Notes: generated by a model from the sequence alone, not told the origin. A stretch of 64,000 nucleotides of DNA from Roseobacter sp. HKCCD6576-2 (GCF_013179285.1 NZ_WVNW01000004.1:62001-126000), one strand, 5' to 3'. Counted from the first letter of the stretch, positions 25,335 to 35,230 are shown. Program-made: numbers and translations.

Positions 25335-26627
25335 ATGGTCGACATCGCCACCCGCGTCTACAATCACAAATGGAAGATCGACCCGATCGTCCGTTCGCTG
25401 ATCGACACGGATTTCTACAAGCTCCTGATGTGCCAGTCGGTGTTCCGCAACCGCCCCGACACGCAGGTCACCTTCTCGCTGATCAACCGCACCAAACGCA
25501 TCCCGCTCGCCCGCCTGATCGACGAGGGCGAGTTGCGCGAACAGCTTGACCATATCCGCACCCTGCGCCTCCGCCGTGGCGAAAGCACCTGGATGCGGGG
25601 CAACACCTTCTACGGCAAACGGCAGATGTTCACGCCCGAATTCATGGATTGGTTCGAGGCGCTGCAACTTCCCCCTTACCACCTGGAGCGCGTCGGCGAC
25701 CAATATGAGCTGACGTTTGAGGGCACTTGGCCCGAGGTGATGCTCTGGGAAATCCCCGCGCTCGCCGTGCTGATGGAACTCCGCTCCCGCGCCGTCCTGC
25801 GCGACATGGGTAAGTTTGAGTTGCAGGTCCTCTATGCCCGCGCCATGACCAAACTCTGGGAAAAGGTCGCGCGCCTGAAAGCCATCGATGGCCTCCGCGT
25901 CGCCGATTTCGGCACAAGACGCCGCCACTCCTTCCTCTGGCAAGACTGGTGCGTGCAGGCGATGCAAGAGGGTCTCGGTGACGCCTTCGCCGGCACGTCC
26001 AACTGCCTGATCGCCAAAAACCGCGATCTCGAGGCCATCGGCACCAACGCCCATGAACTGCCCATGGTCTATGCCGCGCTGGCCGAGACCGACGCCGCGC
26101 TGGCGGCCGCGCCCTATGACGTGCTCTCCGACTGGCACGACGAACATGACGGCAACCTGCGCATCATCCTGCCCGACACCTTCGGCACCCGCGGCTTCCT
26201 GGCACACGCGCCCGATTGGCTCACCAAGTGGACCGGCATGCGCATCGACAGCGGCGATCCGGCCAAAGGCGCCGAAACCGCGATCGCCTGGTGGAAGGCC
26301 CGCGGCGAAGACCCGCGCGAGAAGCTGGTGATCTTCTCCGACGGGCTGGATGTCGGCAAAATCGAGGAGCTCCACGCCCAATTCGCCGGCCGCGTCCGGG
26401 TCAGCTTCGGTTGGGGCACCCTCCTGACCAACGACTTCCGAGGCCTCGTCCCCGACGACGCCCTGGCGCCGTTTTCGCTGGTCTGTAAGGCGGTCGCGGC
26501 GAATGGTCGAGCGACCGTGAAACTGTCGGATAACCCGGAGAAGGCGATGGGCCCGGAGGCCGAGATCGCACGATATAAGCGGGTGTTTGGGGTGGGGGAG
26601 CAGGAACGGGTGGAGGTGGTGGTTTAG
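25335..26627 (+). CDS. pncB: Nicotinate phosphoribosyltransferase
   Basis: It salvages nicotinate to nicotinate mononucleotide for NAD synthesis. The 430 residues include the N-terminal [34 protein letters not shown], the substrate-loop GTSNCLIAK, and [18 protein letters not shown] with [16 protein letters not shown] precedes the ATG. The stop lies 7 bp from the convergent fic gene. Confidence 0.95.
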   Translation: MVDIATRVYNHKWKIDPIVRSLIDTDFYKLLMCQSVFRNRPDTQVTFSLINRTKRIPLARLIDEGELREQLDHIRTLRLRRGESTWMRGNTFYGKRQMFTPEFMDWFEALQLPPYHLERVGDQYELTFEGTWPEVMLWEIPALAVLMELRSRAVLRDMGKFELQVLYARAMTKLWEKVARLKAIDGLRVADFGTRRRHSFLWQDWCVQAMQEGLGDAFAGTSNCLIAKNRDLEAIGTNAHELPMVYAALAETDAALAAAPYDVLSDWHDEHDGNLRIILPDTFGTRGFLAHAPDWLTKWTGMRIDSGDPAKGAETAIAWWKARGEDPREKLVIFSDGLDVGKIEELHAQFAGRVRVSFGWGTLLTNDFRGLVPDDALAPFSLVCKAVAANGRATVKLSDNPEKAMGPEAEIARYKRVFGVGEQERVEVVV

Positions 26628-26634
26628 GCAAGCA

Positions 26635-27795
26635 TCACTCTCGATCGGCGACTTTCATAATTTCGGGCGCAATGAAAACGGTTGGGTGTAATCGGCTAAC
26701 TTCGACGAGAACACCTTGCTCTATTAGCTTGTCAATTGTGTTTCTAGCAGCCCTATAAGTCACCCCAAATGCATCCTGAACGTCCCGAACACGGACAATT
26801 GGAGAATCGAAGAGCATGTCCACCAATGCGACGGCGTTGGCCGCCTTTGTGGCGAGAGTAACTCTTTCTCGATAGGAAGCTTGCAGAGAAATTAGGCGGT
26901 CTACGACTTGGATGGAACTACGTGCGCTATCTTCCACAATGTCGAGAAAGAAAGAAATCCAATCGTTCCACGCACCATTGGTAGATACAGCCAGCATCAG
27001 ATCAATGTACTCGTCCTTTCGCCCTTCCAACTCCGGACTGACATACAGGAGAGGGGTTTCAAACAATCCTCTTTCGACAGCCATCAACGATATCAGCATT
27101 CTCCCGACTCTCCCGTTGCCATCCGAGAATGGGTGAATCGCTTCAAGTTGGTAGTGGGCGAGTGCCATATCTATGAGGGGTGGCGTTTCATCGCGATTTG
27201 GCCTGTTAATGTAGGCCTCCAACTGATCCATGCATTTTTCCGTCTCAGTCGGCGGAGGCGGGACGAAACGTGCATGTTCAATACCCCTTCGGACTCCTCC
27301 GATAGCGTTTTGCTCAGTTTTGTAAGATCCGCGGTTTCGGTTGGCTCCGCGATGACTTCCAACACCTGATAGCAGAATGTCATGTGCGGTCCTTATGACC
27401 TTGTGGCAAATGGGTAGACCATCTTCTTGCAGCATTCTCAATGATTCACTGAGGGCTCTTAGATAGTTTCTTACTTCGATCGAAGCTTGGTCGCTTGCTT
27501 CGTCCATGCCTGCGTCTGCTATAAGTAGATCGTCGTCCGTTGTGAAAGTACCTTCCATCGCCGATGATGTGAGGGCTTCGCGCCGTTGCAATGGTCTTAC
27601 TAGGATGTATGGGTTTCCTAGCCGACGGCTTGCACCTCTTAGTTCTGCTATGGCGTCGCGTGCGTTCTGAAGTGGTACTATGAGGCTGGCTAGGTCCAAC
27701 TCTGGCGGTAAGGCGTTCGGAACAAACGCTTTTACGTTATTTGGTGTGTCAACAAGGTGTCCCGTGCTTTTTGAGCCGAATAGTGACGTGTCCAT
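26635..27795 (-). CDS. Fic-domain protein (AMPylator type) with C-terminal winged helix
   Basis: The 386-residue protein has a helical N-terminal domain with the inhibitory motif SSAMEG (S-x-x-x-E-G, residues 77-82). The flap is GSYKTEQNAIGG (156-167), and the full catalytic motif HPFSDGNGRVGR is at 221-232. A C-terminal winged-helix-like region (about 330-386) contains VRDVQDAFGVTYRAARNTIDKLIEQGVL. Such enzymes usually transfer AMP to hydroxyl groups of target proteins and are held off by the N-terminal Glu. The ATG at 27795 follows GAGGA; an in-frame TTG at 27813 is less likely. The base composition is lower in GC than its neighbours, which suggests transfer. Its promoter holds two matching palindromes. 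Confidence 0.92.
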   Translation of the reverse strand: MDTSLFGSKSTGHLVDTPNNVKAFVPNALPPELDLASLIVPLQNARDAIAELRGASRRLGNPYILVRPLQRREALTSSAMEGTFTTDDDLLIADAGMDEASDQASIEVRNYLRALSESLRMLQEDGLPICHKVIRTAHDILLSGVGSHRGANRNRGSYKTEQNAIGGVRRGIEHARFVPPPPTETEKCMDQLEAYINRPNRDETPPLIDMALAHYQLEAIHPFSDGNGRVGRMLISLMAVERGLFETPLLYVSPELEGRKDEYIDLMLAVSTNGAWNDWISFFLDIVEDSARSSIQVVDRLISLQASYRERVTLATKAANAVALVDMLFDSPIVRVRDVQDAFGVTYRAARNTIDKLIEQGVLVEVSRLHPTVFIAPEIMKVADRE

Positions 27796-27806
27796 GTCGT
27801 TCCTCA

Positions 27807-27834
27807 AGTACAACGTTCTACGTCAAGTTATACT
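27807..27834. promoter_or_regulatory. Operator-like palindrome 1 (covers fic -10)
   Basis: Half-sites AGTACAACGT and AAGTTATACT, separated by 8 bp, form an imperfect 10-8-10 palindrome. Read leftward it contains a -10-like TATAAC at 27832-27827 and ends 12 bp before the fic ATG. Confidence 0.65.
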
Positions 27835-27854
27835 CTTGGTGGCCTAGAGTACAA
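27827..27854 (-). promoter_or_regulatory. Candidate fic promoter
   Basis: Read leftward, TTGTAC at 27854-27849 and TATAAC at 27832-27827 are 16 bp apart, a good sigma-70-type layout. Each hexamer lies inside one of the two palindromes. Confidence 0.55.
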
Positions 27855-27875
27855 CTTGACTGCTTAAGTTGTACT
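27848..27875. promoter_or_regulatory. Operator-like palindrome 2 (covers fic -35)
   Basis: Perfect half-sites AGTACAACTT and AAGTTGTACT are separated by 8 bp. This is the same 10-8-10 geometry as palindrome 1; the centres are 41 bp apart, close to four helical turns. The rest of the interval to 28088 holds no supported gene; a GC-rich inverted repeat at 28051-28089 abuts the ldh stop. Confidence 0.7.
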
Positions 27876-28088
27876 TTCCAGCATTACATGACTGCTAGAT
27901 ATTGTGTGGTGAGATCCGACTACCACAACCGTCAAGGAACTGTTCTGGCTAACTTGGCCCATCTTCTTCATTCCCTATCAGGTGCCATCCAAGCGATGCG
28001 TCGTGCCGTTTGACGTTCCTTCGTCCGACTCGCACCCCCGCGTATGCACAGGTTGTGTGCAGCCCTTGCACGGGGCCGTGCACCCAAC

Positions 28089-29102
<1,014 letters not shown>

Positions 29103-29106
29103 TCAC

Positions 29107-29526
29107 TCACTCCGTCTCGGTTCTTCCTCGCAACGCTTTCACGTCGCCGCGCGCCTTTTTCGCCTTCAGCCGCCGTTCGACCGAGCCACGGGTCGGTTTG
29201 GTCGGCCGCCGCCGTTTCGGCACCACCGTCGCCCGGCGCACCAGCTCCGCCAACCGCTCTCGCGCGATCTCCCGGTTCCGCGCTTGGTGCCGGGTTTCTT
29301 GCACGAAGATCACCACCGCCCCGTCTTTGGTCCAGCGCGATCCGGCCAGCCGCCGCAGCCGCCGCTTCACTGCGTCGGGCAGGTTGGGCGAGCGCTCCGC
29401 TTCAAACCGCAGTTCAACCGCCGTCGAGACCTTGTTCACATTCTGCCCACCCGGGCCCGAGGCGCGGGTAAAGCTCTCGGTCAGTTCCCAGTCTTCAAGG
29501 CTGATCTGGTCGGTGATGCGCAGCAT
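29107..29526 (-). CDS. arfB: Alternative ribosome-rescue peptidyl-tRNA hydrolase ArfB
   Basis: ArfB enters the empty A site of ribosomes stalled on truncated mRNA and releases the chain, a backup to tmRNA-SmpB. The 139-residue protein has the release-factor motif GPGGQNVNKV with GGQ at residues 26-28 and a long basic C-terminal tail (RRRPTKPTRGSVERRLKAKK) that inserts in the mRNA channel. GAGGG precedes the ATG. Upstream, in the same direction, lie a three-unit tandem repeat and a leader-like RNA with its own terminator. smpB is also in this window (33237-33710). Confidence 0.95.
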   Translation of the reverse strand: MLRITDQISLEDWELTESFTRASGPGGQNVNKVSTAVELRFEAERSPNLPDAVKRRLRRLAGSRWTKDGAVVIFVQETRHQARNREIARERLAELVRRATVVPKRRRPTKPTRGSVERRLKAKKARGDVKALRGRTETE

Positions 29527-29555
29527 AGGCCGCCCTCATTCGCGTCTGTATCATT

Positions 29556-29584
29556 TCCATACGGGATCCATACCAAATCCATAC
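29556..29584. repeat. Three phased TCCATAC repeats upstream of arfB
   Basis: TCCATAC occurs at 29556, 29567 and 29578 with an exact 11-bp period, about one helical turn. It lies 30-58 bp before the arfB start, a position suited to a regulator-binding site or core promoter. Confidence 0.6.
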
Positions 29585-29600
29585 GGCAATTTCGGCACCA

Positions 29601-29631
29601 AAAAGGGCCGCACCAATGGCACGACCCTTTT
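29601..29631 (-). terminator. Strong intrinsic terminator between leader ORF and arfB
   Basis: Read leftward, AAAAGGGTCGTGCC and GGTGCGGCCCTTTT pair along 14 positions (three G-U) around a 3-nt loop, and the transcript continues TTTTTGG. It is nearly symmetric, so it may also stop rightward transcription. Confidence 0.8.
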
Positions 29632-29702
29632 CGAGAAATCAGGAGGTGGGCGCGGTCAGGACCGCTGGTCCACCTGGGATGGGGTTCGCCCCCTAGGGTT
29701 GC

Positions 29703-29759
29703 CTAGCGGCGATCCTCCCAAGCTGTCCCGACGCCATTCTCCAATACCTCTCTAGACAC
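29703..29759 (-). CDS. 18-residue leader-type ORF upstream of arfB
   Basis: A GTG start, 7 nt after AGGAGG, opens an ORF encoding MSREVLENGVGTAWEDRR and ending in TAG. The ribosome-binding site is the strongest in the window. Composition is charged and soluble, with no run of a single amino acid that would point to a classical attenuator. It could be a real microprotein or simply a ribosome-loading device for the leader RNA. Confidence 0.5.
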   Translation of the reverse strand: MSREVLENGVGTAWEDRR

Positions 29760-29829
29760 TGGATCACCTCCTTTCATTTGGTTGCTGTTGAGGTGAGCCT
29801 GCCACAGATTTTGTGTTTGTCAAAAGAAA

Positions 29830-30453
29830 TTATGCGACATGTGCCAATAATCGGCGGGTGAGGATGCGGAACGGAATCAGCGCCAGGATCGCCAGCGACA
29901 GTTTCACCAGCCAATCCGCGAAGGCCAGCGAGACCCAAAGCGGCGCCACCGGCCCGGCTCCAAGCATCGGCAACATCTCTCCGGCCCAGGACACGTCATT
30001 GCCCGGCTCAAGGAAGGTCAGACTGGCCGAGAAGGCGATGGTGAAGAAGAGCGCCGTATCCACCGAAGACCCAATGATCGTTGAGAAAACCGGCGCTTTC
30101 CACCAAACGCCGTCGCGCATCCGGTCAAAGATGGCGACGTCCAAAAGCTGCGCCGTCAGGAAGGCCAGACCGGAGCCCATCGCGATGCGGAGCGTGACCA
30201 GCGGGCCGAACTCGCCCATGATCTGCGTTCCAATCAGCGAGCAAGCAACGCCGACCAAAAACCCAACGAAAACAACGCGCCGGGCGGCGGCCACGCCATA
30301 GACGCGGTTCATGACATCGGTGACCAGGAAGGCCAGCGGATAGGTAAACGCCCCCCAGGTCAGCCATTGGCCGAAAAGGAATTGGACGAGGATGTTGGAG
30401 GCGACGACAATCGACGCCATGGCCAAAATGCCAGGCAAATACGTGCGGTTCAT
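29830..30453 (-). CDS. VUT-family (YhhQ-type) queuosine precursor transporter
   Basis: A 207-residue membrane protein with about six helices. It resembles the YhhQ/VUT family that imports preQ0/preQ1 for queuosine tRNA modification. Characteristic parts are ASNILVQFLFG, TYPLAFLVTDVMNRVYG, IGSSVDTALFFTIAFS and ALIPFRIL. The ATG at 30453 was chosen because MNRTYLPG leads straight into helix 1. No preQ1 riboswitch is evident upstream. The leader-type RNA begins just after its stop. Confidence 0.87.
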   Translation of the reverse strand: MNRTYLPGILAMASIVVASNILVQFLFGQWLTWGAFTYPLAFLVTDVMNRVYGVAAARRVVFVGFLVGVACSLIGTQIMGEFGPLVTLRIAMGSGLAFLTAQLLDVAIFDRMRDGVWWKAPVFSTIIGSSVDTALFFTIAFSASLTFLEPGNDVSWAGEMLPMLGAGPVAPLWVSLAFADWLVKLSLAILALIPFRILTRRLLAHVA

Positions 30454-30546
30454 GTTGTTTTCCGTTTTGACAAGGTGGTCGGAGACTTGGCCCATAATCG
30501 GGCGATGGCGCGCAATACGCCCCTTCCGCCCGTCTGACAAGGGTCT

Positions 30547-31731
30547 TTAGCCCATCACCTTTGCCACCGCGCGTGCCACATAAGGGATGCTGTCGGGTGT
30601 CAGGCCAGCAATGTTCATCCGCCCGTCGCCCACCACATAAATCGCATGGTCGTCGCGCAGGGCTTCCACCTGCTCGGGCGTGGCGCCGATCAGCGAGAAC
30701 ATGCCGCGATTGCTGGCCAGAAAGCCGAACCGGTCCGAGCCCGTCTCGGCCCGCAAAGCCTCGGCGATCGATTGCCGCGTGGCACTCATCCCCTCGCGCA
30801 TCTCTCTGAGCTCCGTTCGCCAGGTCTCGGTAAGGGCCGGATCGGTGAGGATCGTCTCCACCACCCGCGCGCCGTGATCCGGCGGGAAGGAATAATTCTG
30901 TCGGTTGAGGAACGCCAACGTCGCCTGTGCTTTGGCTTGGGTTTTGTCATCCGCCGTGATCGCAAAGGCGATCCCGACGCGGTCACGATAAAGCCCGAAA
31001 TTCTTTGAGCAGCTGGCGGCGATCAACACTTCCGGCAGCATACCCGCCAAGATCCGCGTGCCCGCCGCGTCCTCCTCAAGACCTTCACCAAAACCCTGAT
31101 AAGCGATGTCGACAAACGGTATCGCACCCGTGCGTTGCAGCAGCGCGCCCACATCCCGCCAATCTTGCAACGACAGCTCAACACCTGACGGGTTGTGACA
31201 ACAACCATGCAGCAGCACCACATCGCCCGTTTTCGCCTCGGCCAAATCCCCCATCATCCCGTCGCGATCCAACCCGCCGGTTTCAGGGTCATAATAGCGA
31301 TAAAGCCGCAGGTTCAGGCCAAGATACCCGGCGATTGAGCGGTGATTGGGCCAGGATGGGTCGCTGATCCAGACGGTCGCATCCGGCGTGAGGTTGCGGG
31401 TCAACTCGAGAATCTGCCGCACGGCCCCGGTGCCGCCCGGCGTGGCCAGAGCAGCCACCCGCGATGCCGGCACCGCATCGTCCAGGATCAAGTCGCGCAT
31501 CACCGCATGAAACCCTGGATCACCCGCCAGGCCCAGATAACTCTTTGTTTCCTGGCTTTGCCAAATCCGCTCTTCGGCCTGCTTGACCGCGGCCATAACC
31601 GGTGTCCGCCCATCCGCGGTGCGATACACGCCAACGCCCAGATCGACCTTTTGCGGGCGCTCATCGGCGGCATAAAGCGTCATGATGCGCAGAATTTGAT
31701 CGGTCTCGGGCGGGGTCAGTGTCTCAAACAT
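30547..31731 (-). CDS. Aromatic/aspartate amino acid aminotransferase
   Basis: A PLP-dependent class I aminotransferase of 394 residues, of the AspC/TyrB subfamily. KVDLGVGVYR, TPGGTGAVRQ, SDPSWPNHRSI, LHGCCHNPSGVEL, and the PLP-lysine segment in IAASCSKNFGLYRDRVG are all present. The ATG at 31731 gives the family start MFETL and follows GAAGG. It could act on aromatic amino acids, aspartate or both; the sequence alone does not decide. Confidence 0.92.
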   Translation of the reverse strand: MFETLTPPETDQILRIMTLYAADERPQKVDLGVGVYRTADGRTPVMAAVKQAEERIWQSQETKSYLGLAGDPGFHAVMRDLILDDAVPASRVAALATPGGTGAVRQILELTRNLTPDATVWISDPSWPNHRSIAGYLGLNLRLYRYYDPETGGLDRDGMMGDLAEAKTGDVVLLHGCCHNPSGVELSLQDWRDVGALLQRTGAIPFVDIAYQGFGEGLEEDAAGTRILAGMLPEVLIAASCSKNFGLYRDRVGIAFAITADDKTQAKAQATLAFLNRQNYSFPPDHGARVVETILTDPALTETWRTELREMREGMSATRQSIAEALRAETGSDRFGFLASNRGMFSLIGATPEQVEALRDDHAIYVVGDGRMNIAGLTPDSIPYVARAVAKVMG

Positions 31732-31741
31732 GGTGTGGCCT

Positions 31742-32302
31742 TCAGGCAGGAAAAAGCGACGGATCACGGTCGCGAGTCAGAATGCAGGTTTTGTCTTCGG
31801 TGCGGATCGGACGGAACCCGACCCTCTGATAAAGGTCCAGGGCCCGTGGGTGGTCAAGCGTGCAGGTGTTGACCGTCATCCGCCGAACGCCCTCGCCCGC
31901 CCAGCCTTTCGCAAGCGCCGTGCGCAGCAATTTGCCACCCAAACCTTGGCCAACCGCCTCGGGCACCATCCCGAAATAGGCAAGATCGCAGGTGCCAGCT
32001 TGGCGGAAATCAAGTTGGAAAAAGCCTTGCGGCCATCCCTGAGCGCTGGCCACCCAAAGCTCGACCGCCGGGTCCTGCACAAAGGCGCGTACCACCTCTG
32101 GGTCTTCACGATGCTTGTCCTGCCACTCATAAGCGCGGCCCACAGCGTCATAAAGCGCCAGGAAAAACCATGCGGGCGGACGGACCGCATGGTCCAGCCG
32201 CACGCCTTCGGGCAGCAGCGGGGCCGGATCATTCGGGCCGTCCAACATCTCAAGATAGGTGATCCGATAGGGCAGCTCCGTGCCCGCTTTGATCAAACTC
32301 AT
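31742..32302 (-). CDS. GNAT-family N-acetyltransferase
   Basis: A 186-residue acetyltransferase. Motif A is FGMVPEAVGQGLGGKLLRTALAK in pieces, and the later MTVNTCTLDHPRALDLYQRVGF matches motif B. The ATG at 32302 overlaps the sseA stop (ATGA). The gene lies between sseA and the aminotransferase gene in one leftward unit. Substrate unknown. Confidence 0.87.
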   Translation of the reverse strand: MSLIKAGTELPYRITYLEMLDGPNDPAPLLPEGVRLDHAVRPPAWFFLALYDAVGRAYEWQDKHREDPEVVRAFVQDPAVELWVASAQGWPQGFFQLDFRQAGTCDLAYFGMVPEAVGQGLGGKLLRTALAKGWAGEGVRRMTVNTCTLDHPRALDLYQRVGFRPIRTEDKTCILTRDRDPSLFPA

Positions 32303-33150
32303 CCGGTCGCCACTTTCAACTGCTCGAACTGACCCCATTCCGCCCAGGAGCCGTCGTAAAGCGCCACATCGCGATGGCCGAGCCGGTCTAGTGCCAGCAT
32401 CAAAATCGCTGCGGTCACGCCCGATCCGCAGGTGGTGATCACTCGTTTGTCCAAATCCACACCCGCGCTTTCAAACGCCGCACGCAAAGCGTCGCCCGCT
32501 TTCATCGTACCGTCGGCATTGAGCAGGCTCGCGTAATGCACATTCATTGAGCCGGGAATACGCCCCGCGCGCAAACCGGGCCGGGCCTCAGGCTCTTCGC
32601 CCTTGAAGCGGCTTGGAGAGCGGGCATCGACAATCTGCCAATCCCCGAGCTTCGAGGCCGAGGCCACTTGCGTCACATCTTTCACCAGATGCGCCTGCCG
32701 CTGCACGGTAATATGCCGGTCGCGCAGCACTGGCGGCATATCTTCCACCGGTCGCCCTTCGGCCTGCCATTTTGGGAAGCCGCCATCCAGAACCGCGATG
32801 TCGGTCTTGCCCATCAGCCGGAACAGCCACCATATCCGCGCGGCCGAGAACAGCCCGGCGCCGTCATAGGCCACGACCTGATGGCCATCACCCACGCCCA
32901 TGGCGCGCATCCGGCTGATGAATTTTTCGACCGGCGGCGCCATATGCGGCAGCTCGCTGCGGTGATCGCTGATTTCATCAATATCGAAAAACCGCGCGCC
33001 GGGGATATGGCTGGCCTCATACTCCGCCCGCGCATCGCGGCCCATCCCGGATAGGTAATAGGACGCGTCGATCACCCTAAGGTCGGGGTCGGTTAGATGC
33101 GCCGCCAACCAGTCGGTGGAGACCAGGGTTTTCGGATCATCGGCGGACAT
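32299..33150 (-). CDS. sseA: 3-mercaptopyruvate sulfurtransferase
   Basis: Two tandem rhodanese domains in 283 residues. The inactive N-terminal domain has VIDASYYLSGMGRDARAEYEASHIPGA, and the C-terminal catalytic domain has active-site Cys241 in CGSGVT (241-246), the loop that marks mercaptopyruvate rather than thiosulfate enzymes. It moves sulfur from 3-mercaptopyruvate to thiol acceptors, and its substrate can be made from cysteine by a neighbouring type of aminotransferase, which fits the operon. The ATG at 33150 is the family start. Confidence 0.94.
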   Translation of the reverse strand: MSADDPKTLVSTDWLAAHLTDPDLRVIDASYYLSGMGRDARAEYEASHIPGARFFDIDEISDHRSELPHMAPPVEKFISRMRAMGVGDGHQVVAYDGAGLFSAARIWWLFRLMGKTDIAVLDGGFPKWQAEGRPVEDMPPVLRDRHITVQRQAHLVKDVTQVASASKLGDWQIVDARSPSRFKGEEPEARPGLRAGRIPGSMNVHYASLLNADGTMKAGDALRAAFESAGVDLDKRVITTCGSGVTAAILMLALDRLGHRDVALYDGSWAEWGQFEQLKVATG

Positions 33151-33236
33151 ATCTCGGCCTTTCTGGACTGTCTTCGATCTGCCGAATAGCCCTACGCATA
33201 AGGCTTGACGCTGGCAAGGGGCGCGCAGCCGCAGGC

Positions 33237-33710
33237 TTATCCCTCGCGGAGCAGCCGTGCTTTCTGACGCTGCCAATCACGTTTGGCTTCCGTCGCGCGT
33301 TTGTCGTGGTTTTTCTTGCCCTTTGCGATGCCGATTTTCAGCTTCACCAGCCCCCGGTGGTTGAAATACATCACCAGCGGGACAAGGGTCATCCCCTCGC
33401 GCTGCGTCGCGTTCCACAGCTTCGACAGCTCCTTGCGGCTGACCAGGAGTTTCCGCCGCCGCCGCTCTTCATGGGCAAAGGTCTTGGCCTGCAGATAGGG
33501 CGCGATATAGCTGTTCACCAACCACAGCTCGCCATTCTCCACCGCAGCATAGCTCTCGGCAATGTTTGAGCCACCGGCGCGCAGCGATTTGACCTCGGAG
33601 CCTTCCAGGATGATCCCAACCTCAAGATCATCCTCGATGGCATAATCATACCGCGCCCGCCGGTTCTCGGCGATCACCTTGTAATTTGGGTTGTCGGGTT
33701 TCTTAGCCAT
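33237..33710 (-). CDS. smpB: SsrA-binding protein SmpB
   Basis: It delivers tmRNA to stalled ribosomes for trans-translation. The 157-residue protein has [45 protein letters not shown], and the basic C-terminal tail [18 protein letters not shown]. No clear Shine-Dalgarno precedes the ATG. It shares the window with arfB, the backup rescue factor. Confidence 0.97.
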   Translation of the reverse strand: MAKKPDNPNYKVIAENRRARYDYAIEDDLEVGIILEGSEVKSLRAGGSNIAESYAAVENGELWLVNSYIAPYLQAKTFAHEERRRRKLLVSRKELSKLWNATQREGMTLVPLVMYFNHRGLVKLKIGIAKGKKNHDKRATEAKRDWQRQKARLLREG

Positions 33711-33729
33711 GGGGGCGGGATATAGGCGC

Positions 33730-34212
33730 TTACGTCTCCAGGTGCCAGCCCGGCGCGACATCGACGGTTTCGATCCAGGGCTTGATATCGAGCAGTGGCG
33801 TGCCGTCAAACGCATCAATCGCGTCGATTTCGACCACAGCGCCGTCGATCCCGGTGATCAGCACCGTGGCCAGCGCAATCGGGTTTGGCCGGACGGGGGA
33901 GCGGAGCGCAAAGGTGCCGCGCGGACCATCGGCATGGGCCGGTGTCTGCACGATCAGGTCGCGTTCCCCGCGGTCGACCCAATAGAGCAATTGCACCGCT
34001 TGCCCGACTTTCAGCCCGGTCAAAGCAGGCGCATAGGCCGGATCAAGCTCGATCCGCGCCGCTTCTCCGGTCTCCCGTGCTTGGCGGATGTTCTTCGGCG
34101 CATTGCCTTTGGACCATGGCGAGCGAATACGCCCGATAAAGGTCAGCCCCGCGTCGACCCGGTCCCCCGGATCGAAGCCAAGCGCGACCTCGCCTGGGCG
34201 CGCGCCGCTCAT
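33730..34212 (-). CDS. TrmO-like tRNA m6t6A37 methyltransferase
   Basis: The 160-residue protein matches the TsaA/TrmO beta-barrel family, which uses S-adenosylmethionine to methylate t6A37 in tRNA. The key segment is [17 protein letters not shown], with IGRIRSPW near the start and LLDIKPWI near the end. It follows dapA directly (1 bp between genes) and precedes smpB. The second half of longer TrmO proteins is absent, as in most bacterial short forms. Confidence 0.88.
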   Translation of the reverse strand: MSGARPGEVALGFDPGDRVDAGLTFIGRIRSPWSKGNAPKNIRQARETGEAARIELDPAYAPALTGLKVGQAVQLLYWVDRGERDLIVQTPAHADGPRGTFALRSPVRPNPIALATVLITGIDGAVVEIDAIDAFDGTPLLDIKPWIETVDVAPGWHLET

Positions 34213-34213
34213 C

Positions 34214-35086
34214 TCAGTTGATCAATCCGGCATGCCGCATACCGCTTTCAATCGCGGCTTTGGTGCTGTCTTCGACGCCGGTCAGCGGCAAACGCACCTC
34301 GTCAGAGCAACGCCCGAGCACCGAAAGGCCATATTTGGCCCCCGCCAAACCGGGCTCCATGAAAATCGCCTCATGCAGCGGCATCAGACGGTCCTGATAG
34401 TCCAGCGCCTTGGCATAGTCGCCGGCCAGCGTCGCCGCCTGCATCTCAGCGCAAAGCTTCGGCGCGACATTGGCGGTGACGCTGATACAGCCATGCCCGC
34501 CTTGCGCGTTGAACCCAACCGCTGTTGCGTCTTCGCCCGAAAGCTGGATGAACTCCGTGCCGCAGGTGATCCGCTGCTGCGGCACGCGGGAGAGATCCGC
34601 GGTTGCGTCTTTCACACCGACGATATTGGGCAGCTTGGCCAGTTCGCCCATTGTCGCCGGCGCCATGTCGATCACCGAGCGCGGCGGAATGTTGTAGATG
34701 ATGATCGGGATACCGACCTCATTCAGGGCCGCAAAATGCGCGATCAACCCGCGCTGCGTCGGCTTGTTGTAATAGGGGGTCACCACCAGAGCGGCCGCCG
34801 CGCCAACGGCTTTTGCATGTTCCACAAAGCGGATCGCCTCGACGGTGTTGTTCGACCCCGCACCGGCGATCACCGGCACCCGGCCAGCCGCCGTTTCCAC
34901 CACGGCGGCGATCACCTGCTCATGCTCGTCATGGGACAGAGTCGGGCTTTCGCCGGTCGTCCCCACAGGCACCAACCCGGTGCTGCCTTCCGCAATTTGC
35001 CACTCCACCAGTTTCTTCAGCGCGTCAAAATCCACTGCGCCGTTCGCAAACGGCGTGACCAATGCGGGCATTGAGCCTTTAAACAT
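34214..35086 (-). CDS. dapA: 4-hydroxy-tetrahydrodipicolinate synthase
   Basis: It condenses pyruvate with aspartate semialdehyde in lysine and diaminopimelate synthesis. The 290-residue TIM barrel shows [42 protein letters not shown], and IIYNIPPRS with the catalytic Tyr region. The Schiff-base Lys is in [12 protein letters not shown]. The ATG at 35086 gives the standard [13 protein letters not shown] start. Confidence 0.96.
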   Translation of the reverse strand: MFKGSMPALVTPFANGAVDFDALKKLVEWQIAEGSTGLVPVGTTGESPTLSHDEHEQVIAAVVETAAGRVPVIAGAGSNNTVEAIRFVEHAKAVGAAAALVVTPYYNKPTQRGLIAHFAALNEVGIPIIIYNIPPRSVIDMAPATMGELAKLPNIVGVKDATADLSRVPQQRITCGTEFIQLSGEDATAVGFNAQGGHGCISVTANVAPKLCAEMQAATLAGDYAKALDYQDRLMPLHEAIFMEPGLAGAKYGLSVLGRCSDEVRLPLTGVEDSTKAAIESGMRHAGLIN

Positions 35087-35230
35087 CACACGCTTCCTTA
35101 TCAGTGGGTAAAGCCGGGATCGGCGAAATCGCGCGGACACTATCCCCAGATGCGGGAATTGCCAAGTTCGTGTGTTGCAAGCGGGCGCGGCCCTCTTATC
35201 CTAAGAGGGACACCCATGCCGGAGCCCCAC

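Larger units (their letters stand above)
29601..29775 (-). ncRNA. Candidate structured leader RNA upstream of arfB
   Basis: Read leftward from 29775 the elements are: an extended Shine-Dalgarno complementary to 17 nt of the 16S rRNA 3' tail (29759-29775); an 18-codon ORF (29759-29703); a small hairpin GGGG/CCCC around GCGAA (29681-29693); a nested hairpin AGGTGG...CCACCT with inner GCGGTC/GACCGC (29644-29675); then the terminator. The 3' arm region CACCTCCT (29641-29648) can instead pair over 8 bp with the Shine-Dalgarno AGGAGGTG, so two exclusive folds exist. A TTGACA lies at 29823-29818 but the matching -10 is poor, so readthrough from the transporter gene is possible. No known RNA family is recognised. 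Confidence 0.6.

Noticed and set aside
29759-29775. Match to the 3' end of 16S rRNA on the plus strand
   Set aside because: Only 17 nt match; no other rRNA sequence is present. It is better read as the complement of an extended Shine-Dalgarno on the minus strand.
30454-30546. preQ1 riboswitch upstream of the queuosine precursor transporter
   Set aside because: I could not find the conserved core or pseudoknot of any preQ1 class.
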